Shown here: piece by piece, positions 9,652 through 18,194 of the stretch
Layout of the letters: each line of letters opens with the position of its first letter
Numbering within the stretch: position 1 is the stretch's first letter
Origin: Candidatus Poribacteria bacterium
GTDB taxonomy: Bacteria > Poribacteria > WGA-4E > WGA-3G
Assembly (NCBI GenBank): GCA_022827225.1
Contig: JAJDTJ010000065.1
Coordinates: forward strand, 1 to 64,000
Length of the DNA: 64,000 nt
Direction: 5' to 3'
The notes under the pieces: generated by a model
Seen by the model: only the letters and a program-made list of their open reading frames with translations
Told to the model about the DNA's origin: nothing
The model's database searches: none
Translations under genes and position numbers: made by a program

Positions 9652-10530
9652 ATGCCGAACAAAATATGGCGTGTGGTCGATTTACTCGATTGGACATCAC
9701 AGTATTTTCAGCAAAACGCTATCCCAAATCCGAGGTTAGATGCAGAGGTCCTGCTCGGACATCTACTCGGGAAAAGCCGTTTGCAACTCTATCTCGACTT
9801 TGAGATGCCCGTCTTTCAAGAAAATCTCACCCCGTTTCGTGAACTTATCAAAAAGCGGATTGCTCGTACACCCGTCAGCTACTTAACAAATCAAAAAGAA
9901 TTCATGTCATTAGAATTCTACGTAGATGAACGCGTTTTTATTCCGAGACCTGAGACAGAACAACTTGTTGAAACCATCCTCACAACACAAATTAACACCT
10001 CCCAACGTTTATTAGAACTCGGTACAGGGAGTGGAGTCATCGCTACGATTCTGGCAGTGCATCAACCCGAATGGGATATCACAGCGACCGACCTCTCTGA
10101 AGATGCGCTTGCGGTTGCCAAAAAAAATGCAGAAACACACGCCTGCACGGCGCAAATCAAATTTCTATCCGGCGATCTATTTGAACCCGTAAAAGCGATA
10201 GACCTGAACGGGGAAACGCAATTCGATTGGATCGTCTGCAATCCACCATACATCAAAAAGACAGAATCGGAGAACCTAAGCCCAGATGTCCGCGATTATG
10301 AACCAGAAATCGCACTCTTTGCTGGCGATGACGGTCTCGCGGTGATTCGTCGCTTAATTGCTGAAGCACCCGAATACCTTGCCCCGAACGGAAAACTGAT
10401 CCTCGAAATCGGCGACACGCAAGCCGATGCCGTTCGGACACTTATCAATGCCGAACCTGCTTACCGCAGCCCCAAATTGATCAAGGACTATGCCGAAAAA
10501 GAGCGAATAGTACTCGCAAGTGTCTCCTGA
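9652..10530 (+). CDS. prmC: Release factor N5-glutamine methyltransferase
   Basis: PrmC/HemK methylates the Gln of the GGQ motif in release factors using S-adenosylmethionine. The 292 residues contain the N-terminal helical substrate domain, SAM motif I LLELGTGSGVIATILA (121-136) and the catalytic NPPY (197-200) in WIVCNPPYI. It begins 28 bases after prfA, its substrate gene, in the classic prfA-prmC pair. Confidence 0.96.
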   Translation: MPNKIWRVVDLLDWTSQYFQQNAIPNPRLDAEVLLGHLLGKSRLQLYLDFEMPVFQENLTPFRELIKKRIARTPVSYLTNQKEFMSLEFYVDERVFIPRPETEQLVETILTTQINTSQRLLELGTGSGVIATILAVHQPEWDITATDLSEDALAVAKKNAETHACTAQIKFLSGDLFEPVKAIDLNGETQFDWIVCNPPYIKKTESENLSPDVRDYEPEIALFAGDDGLAVIRRLIAEAPEYLAPNGKLILEIGDTQADAVRTLINAEPAYRSPKLIKDYAEKERIVLASVS

Positions 10531-10859
10531 AGCATATTACCGGATTTCATCTAATAGACAGGATTCCTCATAACCGGTTGATTGTAAAACCCACAATTAT
10601 TTTCACACGCGAAGGTATAATGTGCGATCCTATAGCGGCGGACAAACATATCTTTGCAAAAAACCGCATAAAAGTCAGGGGTATTTAGTTTTACATGTTT
10701 ACTTTATATGGAACTATCTTTTCTTCTGTAGGAGCGAGTGTTTTTGCTTGGGTGTTTCTTGTCGCTCGCGATCTTCCGTGAGAAAACGTCAACTTATGTA
10801 AACGAAAATCAAAATCAAAACCGAGAACTAAATCACCCTGGCATAAAAGTTGTTTTTTC
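10531..10859. other. Gene-free gap before the sigma-factor promoter
   Basis: No coding frame is supported. The only recognisable content is a single copy (10741-10759) of the TTTTTGCTTGGG repeat also seen near 8361, flanked by short complementary GAGCG/CGCTC arms (about 10733 and 10763). Confidence 0.5.
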
Positions 10860-10888
10860 TTGACATATTCTCTGAAAATTTGTATAAT
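10860..10888 (+). promoter_or_regulatory. Consensus sigma70 promoter for the ECF sigma gene
   Basis: TTGACA (10860-10865), a 17-base spacer and TATAAT (10883-10888) match both consensus hexamers exactly. The start would be near 10895, giving a leader of about 138 bases before the sigma gene. A perfect housekeeping promoter suggests the regulator is made constitutively and controlled after synthesis. Confidence 0.8.
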
Positions 10889-11032
10889 AAGTGTAAGAAA
10901 CACTGGTAGCGCATTAGTTCCTGTGGCGTGCCGTTCTTTTACTGTTTTTTTTTGAAACCCAATTTGTTTTATTAACGTTGTTATGCATAGCCTGCTAAGT
11001 AAGGATTCTTATAGGCGAAGGAGCAGATTATA

Positions 11033-11653
11033 ATGGCGCGCCAAACACCTAATGATTTATCTGCTGTCGAAGACACCTATCTCGCGACGCAAGCGAAAGC
11101 AGGCAATGATGCCGCGTTTAGGCAATTGTTCGACAAGCATTATAAGTGGGTCTATAACAAAGCCTACCGAATGCTTGGGAATTACCAAGACACAGAAGAG
11201 GTCGCCTCGGATGTGTTCGTCAAGGTTTGGCAGAAGCTAAGCAAAAACAAATGGGACGCAGAAAAGGGTAGTTTTCAAGCATGGTTAAATATGGTGGCTC
11301 GTAACACCATTATCGATGCAATACGAAAACGGAACCGGATTCGGGAGCATCCGCTCAGCAGCTCACCTGAAGAAGATGAACAACCCTTGAGTCAGTACGA
11401 GGACCCGTATGCAGGGCCCGAACAAGAGATAGAAGCTGCAGAAGCACAACAGATATTGGAGAGTGCTCTTGAACAGGTCACGAAACCCAATCATCGAATT
11501 GCGTGGATGTTGCGACACTTAGAAGGTTATAGTATTGCTGAGATTGCCCGCATTCTTAACCGGAAAGAAGGTACAGTCAAAATCTGGATCTTCCGGTGCA
11601 CAGAAGAATTGCGGAAAATCCTGGTTGCCAAAGGTATCCAGTGGATTTATTAA
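11033..11653 (+). CDS. ECF-type RNA polymerase sigma factor
   Basis: The 206-residue protein has only the sigma2 and sigma4 regions of ECF factors. Sigma2 (about 28-95) includes LFDKHYKWVYNKAYRML and DTEEVASDVFVKVWQKL. Sigma4 (about 145-200) includes the helix-turn-helix YSIAEIARILNRKEGTVK. A sigma3-free acidic linker (EEDEQPLSQYEDPYAG) separates them. AAGGAG sits nine bases before the ATG. The FHA gene starts 16 bases downstream, so the two are probably translated from one message and the FHA protein is the best candidate regulator. Confidence 0.92.
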   Translation: MARQTPNDLSAVEDTYLATQAKAGNDAAFRQLFDKHYKWVYNKAYRMLGNYQDTEEVASDVFVKVWQKLSKNKWDAEKGSFQAWLNMVARNTIIDAIRKRNRIREHPLSSSPEEDEQPLSQYEDPYAGPEQEIEAAEAQQILESALEQVTKPNHRIAWMLRHLEGYSIAEIARILNRKEGTVKIWIFRCTEELRKILVAKGIQWIY

Positions 11654-11669
11654 TTTGGAGGATTAGCTA

Positions 11670-12326
11670 ATGCGCATCTGGAAGATATGGCGGAAGGCCG
11701 GGATTTCAGCGGACGATCTTAAAAAGGCTGAGATGTTGGAAGCCTACACCCGTTGGTTGAAAAACGAAAGGCTTTCACGTAAGCAGAAACGTCTCTTGAA
11801 AGAGATTAACAACGTCCCGGGACTTCAGCCATTGAAGCAATTAATCGACTTTTCACACTATCGCTTCGAGGAGAGAGAAAACATTGAACCGCCGTTCGGT
11901 GCTCAGGAACGAGCTCGTGAACGTGTTATGGCGGAGATTCGAGGCGACGGAGCGGACGCGAGCGTTCCAACGGGCGGCTTGGAGCCACAACCCGGCTATA
12001 GTCCACAAGGCATGGGAAACGAAACCACCGAAATTATGAAGGTGGGCGCATCTCCACCCAACGCCCATGAACTACGACGCTGGGACACCGAACAGGCACC
12101 CGCATCCCCAGAAAAGCTAAATCGCTACGATGACATTCGCCCACTTCCCAGTTTGCACCTACAATTTGAGCAGAAAGATGATGGTGTGTACGTCACAGAT
12201 ATGGGCAGCTCTAACACGACTTACGTCGATAACGAACGCGTGGCAATGTCCGCCCCAGTTCGTGAGGGCTCCACACTGAGATGTGGGAAAATTAGTCTCA
12301 AAGTTACCAACATTGAATCTTCATAA
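11670..12326 (+). CDS. FHA-domain protein paired with the ECF sigma factor
   Basis: The 218-residue protein has a basic helical N-terminus (1-90) without membrane segments, a variable linker and a C-terminal forkhead-associated domain (about 140-218). The FHA signature is degenerate: SLHLQFE replaces SRxH, and DMGSSNTTYVDNERV replaces SxNGTxVNxxxI. FHA domains bind phosphothreonine peptides, so signalling from a Ser/Thr kinase to the sigma factor is a reasonable inference. GGAGG lies eight bases before the ATG. It occupies the place where anti-sigma genes usually sit, but no zinc-binding anti-sigma motif is seen. Confidence 0.75.
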   Translation: MRIWKIWRKAGISADDLKKAEMLEAYTRWLKNERLSRKQKRLLKEINNVPGLQPLKQLIDFSHYRFEERENIEPPFGAQERARERVMAEIRGDGADASVPTGGLEPQPGYSPQGMGNETTEIMKVGASPPNAHELRRWDTEQAPASPEKLNRYDDIRPLPSLHLQFEQKDDGVYVTDMGSSNTTYVDNERVAMSAPVREGSTLRCGKISLKVTNIESS

Positions 12327-12371
12327 TTATCTCGGAGAAGGAACAAGCGTACAGCGGAGCCGGAAAACCTA

Positions 12372-13430
12372 ATGCCGGCGTTCCTTATAAGAGCAGTGCA
12401 TCTAAGGCATACCAATTCATTAGCATTGTCGCACTTCCGACAAGCAACCCTCTGTTATGGGCAAGCCTGCTATGTTGATGCCATTCAACATTATCTCGCC
12501 GGCTTGAAGTTAGGTGCAGCACACCATCATTATGTCTATGCTGACCTTGCCAAAGCATACGAGATGGTTGGAGAATGGGACACTGCATTGGCATGCCTTG
12601 ATATTGCACTCCGGTTATGTCCAGATTCGCCGACAGCTTTGAGACGCAAAGCACGTATTCTCGATGAGAAAACGTGTTATGATAGTTTGATCTGCTCGGA
12701 CGATCTACACCAACCACCACAAGCATTCAGTGACCAATTAAACTTTGACACTACACTCCCACCTCAACAGCGTGTAAACGCCGAAATCTTCAGCTTAACT
12801 TGCCATTCCGCGATGAGCCCTCAGATGCTCTGGAATATTTGTCAACTCATCTACCGAACCTATGCTGAACTGGGAGAAATCTTCGGGTACTACCCACTCC
12901 GCCCCGTATCCATCTCCATTAAAAACACAAACGGCACCACAGTGCCGCAACGTTCACTACCGCAGTGGGCAAGTGGATGCTATGACGGTAGCATCCATCT
13001 GGCATACTGTGCCGCTGGTGATCCCGTGCTCGGGATCTTGTACGCACTGCTTCGACACGAATGGGTACATCTATTAGTCTACCGTCTAACGAACGGATAT
13101 TGTCCCGTGTGGATCAATGAAGGGCTTGCGCAAAGCATCGCACGTCCCATGTTCCAGTTTGAAAGATTTAACTTGCAACAGGCAGTTGAAACAAAGCAGT
13201 TGCTTGCACTGGACACACTCAATAAGCCGTTTAGCCAACTCCCGATGAAACACCGAAAATTGGCGTATCTTCAATCCGCAGCAATCGTTGAATATCTTGT
13301 TCAGCAATTCGGTTATTCCAAAATTCGCGACCTGCTCGATCAGATAAGTAGCGGGATTCCGGCAGAGCCAGCCGTTGAACAGACCTTCGGGGTAACGCTG
13401 AAGGATATCCCCTTCTTGAACATTTCATAA
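12372..13430 (+). CDS. Gluzincin-like metalloprotease (peptidase MA-like) with TPR
   Basis: A 352-residue protein. Residues 20-95 look like tetratricopeptide repeats (ADLAKAYEMVGEWDTALACL). The second half carries a zinc protease signature: HEWVH at 229-233, with the third ligand probably Glu250 in VWINEGLAQ. This matches the peptidase MA-like family, which includes many envelope proteins of unknown substrate. No convincing signal peptide is visible from this start, and GGAG 12 bases upstream is a modest ribosome site. It follows the FHA gene by 45 bases in the sigma-factor cluster. Confidence 0.75.
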   Translation: MPAFLIRAVHLRHTNSLALSHFRQATLCYGQACYVDAIQHYLAGLKLGAAHHHYVYADLAKAYEMVGEWDTALACLDIALRLCPDSPTALRRKARILDEKTCYDSLICSDDLHQPPQAFSDQLNFDTTLPPQQRVNAEIFSLTCHSAMSPQMLWNICQLIYRTYAELGEIFGYYPLRPVSISIKNTNGTTVPQRSLPQWASGCYDGSIHLAYCAAGDPVLGILYALLRHEWVHLLVYRLTNGYCPVWINEGLAQSIARPMFQFERFNLQQAVETKQLLALDTLNKPFSQLPMKHRKLAYLQSAAIVEYLVQQFGYSKIRDLLDQISSGIPAEPAVEQTFGVTLKDIPFLNIS

Positions 13431-13441
13431 GCATCCCAGCA

Positions 13442-13936
13442 ATGACAAAACTTGATATCGGTATCCTCATTCTCGTTGGATTGTCCGGCATAGGCTGCTT
13501 CCGTGTGGGGTTCACCCGCAGCGTTTGGGGTGTATTCGTCATCGGCGTAGGATTCTTCATGGCGAGCCAACTCTGGCAGCATCTTGCAACACACCTCCAA
13601 AAATTCATAACAGACCCAAATTGGGCAAAATGGTTGAGCATCATCGCCATTGTACTCGTTGTCTCGATACTTGTTGACTCGCTTTGTGAGCGTATCCAGC
13701 GTATCCTCGAAAAAGGGGTTCTGGGGTGGGCAAACCGTCTATTAGGAATCTGCTTCGGAATCGCTTCCGGGGGACTTGCTATCGCCTTCGCGCTCATCCT
13801 TCTAAATGCATACGGCGGTGATAGTTTCAAAAACGAGATCGAGAACTCCCGCTTTGCACCACAACTCATAGATGTCGGTAACCGCGTTTGGGCAGTCAGC
13901 AAAGAACACGTGCAAAAACAACTCGACACCGAATGA
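13442..13936 (+). CDS. CvpA-like integral membrane protein
   Basis: The 164-residue protein has about four hydrophobic helices and opens with the CvpA pattern LDIGILILVGLSGIGCFRVGFTRS, in which the family typically reads D-x-x-x-x-GxxxGFxRG. CvpA homologs are inner-membrane proteins linked to colicin V production in E. coli and more generally to envelope homeostasis. It starts 11 bases after the protease stop. Its TGA overlaps the ATG of the next gene (ATGA), so translation is probably coupled. Confidence 0.7.
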   Translation: MTKLDIGILILVGLSGIGCFRVGFTRSVWGVFVIGVGFFMASQLWQHLATHLQKFITDPNWAKWLSIIAIVLVVSILVDSLCERIQRILEKGVLGWANRLLGICFGIASGGLAIAFALILLNAYGGDSFKNEIENSRFAPQLIDVGNRVWAVSKEHVQKQLDTE

Positions 13937-14883
13937 AAAATACCATTTCTTTCATCTTAGCACGATACGAGATTGTCATCTGCATTGCATACCTTGTTAT
14001 TTTTACGACAGTACCGCCAACTACAGCAGCAGTGGAATCCGCTTTTGCAGATTCGCTTTTCCGAGAGGGTGATTATCTCAACGCTGCCCACGAATATAAA
14101 CGACTTCTCTTCCTACATCCCGATACACCTCAAAGCGATTTCATAGCTTTTCGCGTTGCTGCATCCTACCAGAATGCAGGCAAACTGGAAAATGCAATTC
14201 GTGCTTACCAATTTGTGATTGATACCTACCCTGAAAGCCTCCTTGTTGCGCGCGCGAAGAACAATATTGCGCAGTGTCATATTTTGTTAAGCAATAGTGA
14301 GCAAGGAATCACATCACTAAAACGGTTTCTTACGGAACATAAAGAGAGCGACTTAGCACCACGCGTGCACTTTACAATTGGAATGCTACACATTGACAAG
14401 GGAGAATGGATAGAGGCAAACAGAGCTTGGAGCAATGTCTCTTTAGCCTACCCAGAGAGTCCTTTTGCTAAGATCAGCGATAGGTTAGCAGAGAAAATAA
14501 AAAATATTGAGACTTTGCCTCGTCGTTCTCCAATAATTGCCGGGGCACTCTCAGTGTTGATACCGGGCAGCGGACAGGTTTATACCGGACGGACGATTGA
14601 TGGACTTTATGCCTTTGTTAACGTGGCAGTTTTAGGGGGCGCGAGTTTCTATTACGCCGACCGAGGGCGTTACGAAGTTGTCGTACCTATCGGCATACTT
14701 GGTGCATTCTTCTACGGGAATAGCATTTATCAGAGCATTCAAAACGCACACACCTTTAACAGACAACAAGAGCAACGCTTTCGTAATAGGATCCAACAGG
14801 AGATTCGAGATTCTGGTTTATTCGGGACGATACCGCCACCGACAAATGAAGTGAAATTAGTGTTATGGAAGTCAAGGTTCTAA
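13933..14883 (+). CDS. TPR protein with C-terminal PGxGQ membrane domain (copy 1)
   Basis: I start this 316-residue protein at ATG 13933, overlapping the previous stop, rather than at an upstream in-frame codon. It has an N-terminal hydrophobic segment (about 11-30), TPR/YbgF-like repeats (about 35-190; LFREGDYLNAAHEYKRLLF) and a C-terminal domain of hydrophobic helices opening SPIIAGALSVLIPGSGQVYT. The (P)xxAGxLSxxxPGxGQxYxG pattern recurs in the gene at 15772, so the two are paralogs. The function is unknown; topology suggests a periplasmic TPR arm anchored in the inner membrane. Confidence 0.75.
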   Translation: MKNTISFILARYEIVICIAYLVIFTTVPPTTAAVESAFADSLFREGDYLNAAHEYKRLLFLHPDTPQSDFIAFRVAASYQNAGKLENAIRAYQFVIDTYPESLLVARAKNNIAQCHILLSNSEQGITSLKRFLTEHKESDLAPRVHFTIGMLHIDKGEWIEANRAWSNVSLAYPESPFAKISDRLAEKIKNIETLPRRSPIIAGALSVLIPGSGQVYTGRTIDGLYAFVNVAVLGGASFYYADRGRYEVVVPIGILGAFFYGNSIYQSIQNAHTFNRQQEQRFRNRIQQEIRDSGLFGTIPPPTNEVKLVLWKSRF

Positions 14884-14994
14884 TGCGTTATCGCTTTTTC
14901 ATATTGCTCTGCACTCAGATACGTTTGCCTAATGTATAGTGACCATCGCGGATGTCGTTCATCGCACCTATCCTATGGTCATTTGATACTATTT

Positions 14995-15003
14995 TGGTAT
15001 AAT
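14995..15003 (+). promoter_or_regulatory. Extended -10 promoter of the IS982-like relic
   Basis: TGGTATAAT matches the extended -10 consensus TGnTATAAT. No good -35 lies at the right distance. It is 38 bases before the transposase ATG and was probably that gene's promoter. Confidence 0.45.
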
Positions 15004-15040
15004 GGAGTTACCACAACTCTTTATCCAAAGGAGTTTTCTG

Positions 15041-15204
15041 ATGCATATCATAACACCTTTCTGCGAAATAGACGACTTTTTTCGTGCTTATGAGAGATGG
15101 ATGGCAACGCATTGTCTGCCAAAGGAGACCCTACCCAGGAAACACGCGGGCGGCGAAAACTGCATCCCAGCGAGGTGATGATCCTTTGCTTTCTAAACCT
15201 TGAC
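15041..15204 (+). pseudogene. IS982-family transposase remnant, frameshifted and truncated
   Basis: ATG 15041, after AAAGGAG, encodes MHIITPFCEIDDFFRAYERW and continues to LPKE, as in IS982 transposases. The frame then breaks: the family-like continuation TRGRRKLHPSEVMILCFLNL is in another frame (about 15138-15200). The homology stops at CCTTGAC (15198-15204), where the IS200/IS605-like element begins. About 50 of the roughly 280 to 300 residues usual for the family remain, so it cannot be active. Confidence 0.7.
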
Positions 15205-15700
15205 CCCTCTCCCAGCTAAAGCAGGGAGATTCTTCCCTGTTGGTTCTTTTAGTTGGGCTGGACAACAACCATGTGTTATTCTATCCAGTAAGTACCTCTT
15301 TCTACCTCTTTGGGTAGATTCCCCACTCCAGACCTCTGTGGTCTTGTTGGGGCAACACAAATGCGAATCTGCGGCGCGGACCATAGGGCGCACTACGGAA
15401 ATATCCTTGAACCTCTCGGATACGACCGATACTTTTGGCTGGTATCTCCAGCTTCAAAACTTATGAATATAGGTCAAGGGTCCATCTTTCAGGCTTTTCC
15501 TCGATACTCATTTTTTCTGGGGCTATTAACCACCAACAACTCTACCCCTTTGCGAGGGGTGGTAGAGAACAATCGCAAAGCGCGAAAGTCGCAAATCTCT
15601 ACCAAGTGGTTAGAGTATAATATATCACAAACATATTTTTCTGTCAACTCAATTTTTTACATTTTCTACATCTCCAGCCTGAAGGCATGGAGTTTTGAAA
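15200..15700. mobile_element. Orphan IS200/IS605-like element without transposase
   Basis: Two small palindromic hairpins bound about 490 bases with no convincing gene. The left one (15209-15228) is CTCCC-A-GCT/AGC-A-GGGAG and the right one (15672-15692) is CTCCA-GCCT/AGGC-A-TGGAG. They resemble the subterminal hairpins of IS200/IS605 elements and the ends of the TnpB element at 33.8-35.2 kb. The left hairpin directly follows TTGAC (15200-15204), a plausible 5-base target. A strong inner hairpin (15540-15567, CTCTACCCC with GGGGTGGTAGAG) may be a relic of an omega RNA. Family placement and exact ends are inference. Confidence 0.5.
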
Positions 15701-15771
15701 CTGAAGAAGATGATAAACTTTTTCAAACTCACGTTAAGTGATTTAAATCTCTAAATCGTAAAGGAGAAATT

Positions 15772-16665
15772 GTGCAACTGCAAAATATGATACACATCTT
15801 GATTAAAATATTATATTCCCTATTAATCTCTATCATGGCTTTTGCAACGAGCATCCACGCCGAAGCAGCAAATCTGCAATATCGTCACGCTGAACAACTT
15901 TTTGAATCGGGTGATTACCAAGCGGCAAGGCTTGCGTATAAACGGCTGCTGTTTTATAATCCTGATACAGAATTCAGAGATATAGCGGATTACCGGATCG
16001 CACAGAGTTATTATTATCAGGGTGAACCTACGCGTGCCGAAGCGTTGTTTCGCGATTTCTCAACCGAGCATTTGAATTCACCACTGCGTTTTCAGAGTCA
16101 ATTGATGCTGGGAAAACTCCATTTCGATGCCGGGTCGTACTCGCTGGCGCGCACGACTCTCTTTAAACTCTCACATACGACGAATGATCCAGAAGTTGTG
16201 GAAGCAGCGCGTTATCTACGCGGTTGGTGCTACATTCATACCACCGATTGGAACAAGGCGATCTCAGAATTGCGGCAAGCAGATATATCTAACATGAGTG
16301 GACACCGCGGAAAAAAGGCTCGTGAATTAGCCGACATACTGCTTGCAGAGACACCATTACCGACGAAATCACCGAAGATGGCAGGTTGGCTCTCAACAGT
16401 CGTTCCCGGCACCGGGCAGCTTTATGCTGGAAAAATCAGAGAAGGGTTACTCGGGGCAGCACTCAATGGAACGTTCATCTACCTTGCAGCAGACGCTATT
16501 CGTGAACGCCGATATGTTGACTGCATCGGTATATCTCTCATCGGATGGCGATTCTACTGGAGCAACCGGGCAGAGGCACAGCGGTTTGCCACTGAGCATA
16601 ACGCACGCCACAAGCAGGCATTAATCGAAACGTTGAACCGTCAGGCTGAAATGCCGGCACCTTAG
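15772..16665 (+). CDS. TPR protein with C-terminal PGxGQ membrane domain (copy 2)
   Basis: A 297-residue paralog of the 13933 product. A GTG start follows AAGGAG by five bases; ATG 15787 is an alternative. It has a hydrophobic signal or anchor (about 8-30, ending SIHAEAA), TPR-like repeats beginning LFESGDYQAARLAYKRLLFY, and the domain SPKMAGWLSTVVPGTGQLYA followed by helices. The shared layout indicates tandem duplication, with the IS982 relic and orphan IS element later inserted between copies. Conserved Pro-Gly-x-Gly-Gln suggests a functional membrane motif, not merely an anchor. Confidence 0.75.
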   Translation: MQLQNMIHILIKILYSLLISIMAFATSIHAEAANLQYRHAEQLFESGDYQAARLAYKRLLFYNPDTEFRDIADYRIAQSYYYQGEPTRAEALFRDFSTEHLNSPLRFQSQLMLGKLHFDAGSYSLARTTLFKLSHTTNDPEVVEAARYLRGWCYIHTTDWNKAISELRQADISNMSGHRGKKARELADILLAETPLPTKSPKMAGWLSTVVPGTGQLYAGKIREGLLGAALNGTFIYLAADAIRERRYVDCIGISLIGWRFYWSNRAEAQRFATEHNARHKQALIETLNRQAEMPAP

Positions 16666-16678
16666 CAATACCAGAAAT

Positions 16679-17314
16679 TTACCATTCCGCCTGTTTTAGG
16701 AATTCCAATGCCATCAAGGTATGACCTTCCGCATTTGGATGAACGCCATCGCGGGTTGTCCAAAGTGCACCGGGACGCGCAGCAACCGCTTTATCGAAAG
16801 CGGCATTCGTCGGTATTAATCTCGCATCAAATTCTTCTGCAAGTGTATGTATACTTTCGTTGTAAGCGTCCACAGCCAACGAGCGCGGTTCATCAACATC
16901 TTCCTCAATATAGAAAATTTCAAACAAAAAAAGCGGCACCCCTAATTCGGTTTTCGCACGCGTGAGAATCCGTCGATAGCACGCTTCCCAAACCGGTAGA
17001 TACTCGTCTGTGGAGACGTTACCTGCATACTGTCGACTTGCGTTGTTAATCCCAATTTTCACCGAAAGCCAGTTCGGTTTCTCGGCAATCACATCGGGAT
17101 CCCACCGCTTTTCCAGACCCTCAACGATATCCCCGCCAATGCCTTTGTTGACATAAGTGATGTCGCGTTCCGGGTATTTTGCAGTAATGAGTTCAGTGAT
17201 TTTACGGACGTACCCGTGCCCGTAAGGGGCATGTTCATTCCGCCGTCCGCAATCTGTAATACTATCGCCAATAAAAAGCACTTTATCTCCAGCTTGAAAC
17301 AATAAATTATTCAC
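16679..17314 (-). CDS. SGNH/GDSL-family hydrolase
   Basis: A 211-residue esterase or deacetylase-like protein. Block I is FIGDSITD with nucleophile Ser18, block II has the Gly of NKGIGGD, block III is GINNA instead of the usual GxND, and block V is DGVHPN with catalytic Asp and His. Likely substrates in this family are acylated sugars or esters. Translation starts at a GTG seven bases after AGGAGA. It converges on the TPR gene, ending 13 bases away. No signal peptide is visible, so it is probably cytoplasmic. Confidence 0.85.
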   Translation of the reverse strand: MNNLLFQAGDKVLFIGDSITDCGRRNEHAPYGHGYVRKITELITAKYPERDITYVNKGIGGDIVEGLEKRWDPDVIAEKPNWLSVKIGINNASRQYAGNVSTDEYLPVWEACYRRILTRAKTELGVPLFLFEIFYIEEDVDEPRSLAVDAYNESIHTLAEEFDARLIPTNAAFDKAVAARPGALWTTRDGVHPNAEGHTLMALEFLKQAEW

Positions 17315-17345
17315 AAAATGTCTCCTATATGTGATATACTTATGA

Positions 17346-17501
17346 GTTGTCAGTATTCAGTTATCAGTTAAAACTTTGTGGCGGTTCCCTTTCCTGCTAC
17401 CGCCAAAAGAGACCTCTTTAACTGAGTACTGAGTACAGATACCTGACAACTATTAAAACTGAAAGGTTTTTCGCAGAAAAACCGAACTGAAAACTGACAA
17501 C
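17346..17501. repeat. 156-bp inverted-repeat element (MITE-like)
   Basis: The 17-base ends GTTGTCAGTATTCAGTT (17346-17362) and AACTGAAAACTGACAAC (17485-17501) are complementary at 16 of 17 positions. Inside are GGCGG/CCGCC arms and a perfect hairpin GGTTTTTC-GCA-GAAAAACC (17465-17483). It fills the divergent gap between the SGNH gene and thiE, so it may supply promoters or structure to both. Confidence 0.7.
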
Positions 17502-17541
17502 CGATAATTATAATTTATCACATCTTGCGTAACAAACCAAC

Positions 17542-18171
17542 ATGAAAAATATCGGTGTGCTTCACGTCATTACGGATACAACACTGCAATCGCGGTTCAC
17601 GCACGCAGCGTTAGCAGAACTCGCAATCGCGGGGGGCGCGGATACATTGCAATTTCGTCAAAAAGAGGGCACAACGCGTCAATTGATCGCCGAAGCAGAA
17701 AGCATGCAGGCGATATGTGAACAACACAAGGTGCCGTTAATCGTAAACGACAGAGCGGACATCGCGCTCGCTGTCGGCGCAGCTGGCGCACATTTCGGGC
17801 AAGACGACATGCCTGTCGCCAGCGGAAGACAGATCCTCTCTACAAACGCCATCATCGGGGCATCCGCCCGAACCGAGGAGAAAATACTTACCGCAATTTC
17901 CGAAGGTGCTGACTATATCGGTTTCGGACCCATCTACGGCACCACTTCAAAACCGGATGCTGAAATCGCTAAGGGGTTAGACCGACTTCGCCGGATGTGC
18001 GACATCGCGGCGTGCCCAGTTATCGCAATTGGCGGTATCGGTGTCCAGACAGCAGCGGATGTAATTCGGGCAGGCGCACACGGGATCGCTGTAATCTCTG
18101 CTGTTTGCACGCATTCCGAACCGACCGCTGCAACACAGGCACTTCTAAACGAAATTCTGGGAGCAAAGTAA
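17542..18171 (+). CDS. thiE: Thiamine-phosphate synthase
   Basis: ThiE joins HMP-pyrophosphate with the thiazole phosphate to make thiamine phosphate. The 209-residue TIM barrel shows the pyrophosphate-binding LQFRQKEG (36-43), the Asp of VNDRADIAL, HFGQDD, the GFGPIYGT loop and C-terminal AIGGIG. No other thiamin genes are nearby and no TPP riboswitch is visible in the leader. The DUF2851 gene starts 23 bases later on the same strand. Confidence 0.93.
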   Translation: MKNIGVLHVITDTTLQSRFTHAALAELAIAGGADTLQFRQKEGTTRQLIAEAESMQAICEQHKVPLIVNDRADIALAVGAAGAHFGQDDMPVASGRQILSTNAIIGASARTEEKILTAISEGADYIGFGPIYGTTSKPDAEIAKGLDRLRRMCDIAACPVIAIGGIGVQTAADVIRAGAHGIAVISAVCTHSEPTAATQALLNEILGAK

Positions 18172-18194
18172 ACCGAAACAGGTAATAGCACAAT

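Noticed and set aside
15193..15741. Open frames across the orphan IS-like element
   Set aside because: They read through hairpins, have no motif, and the region is better explained as non-coding element DNA.
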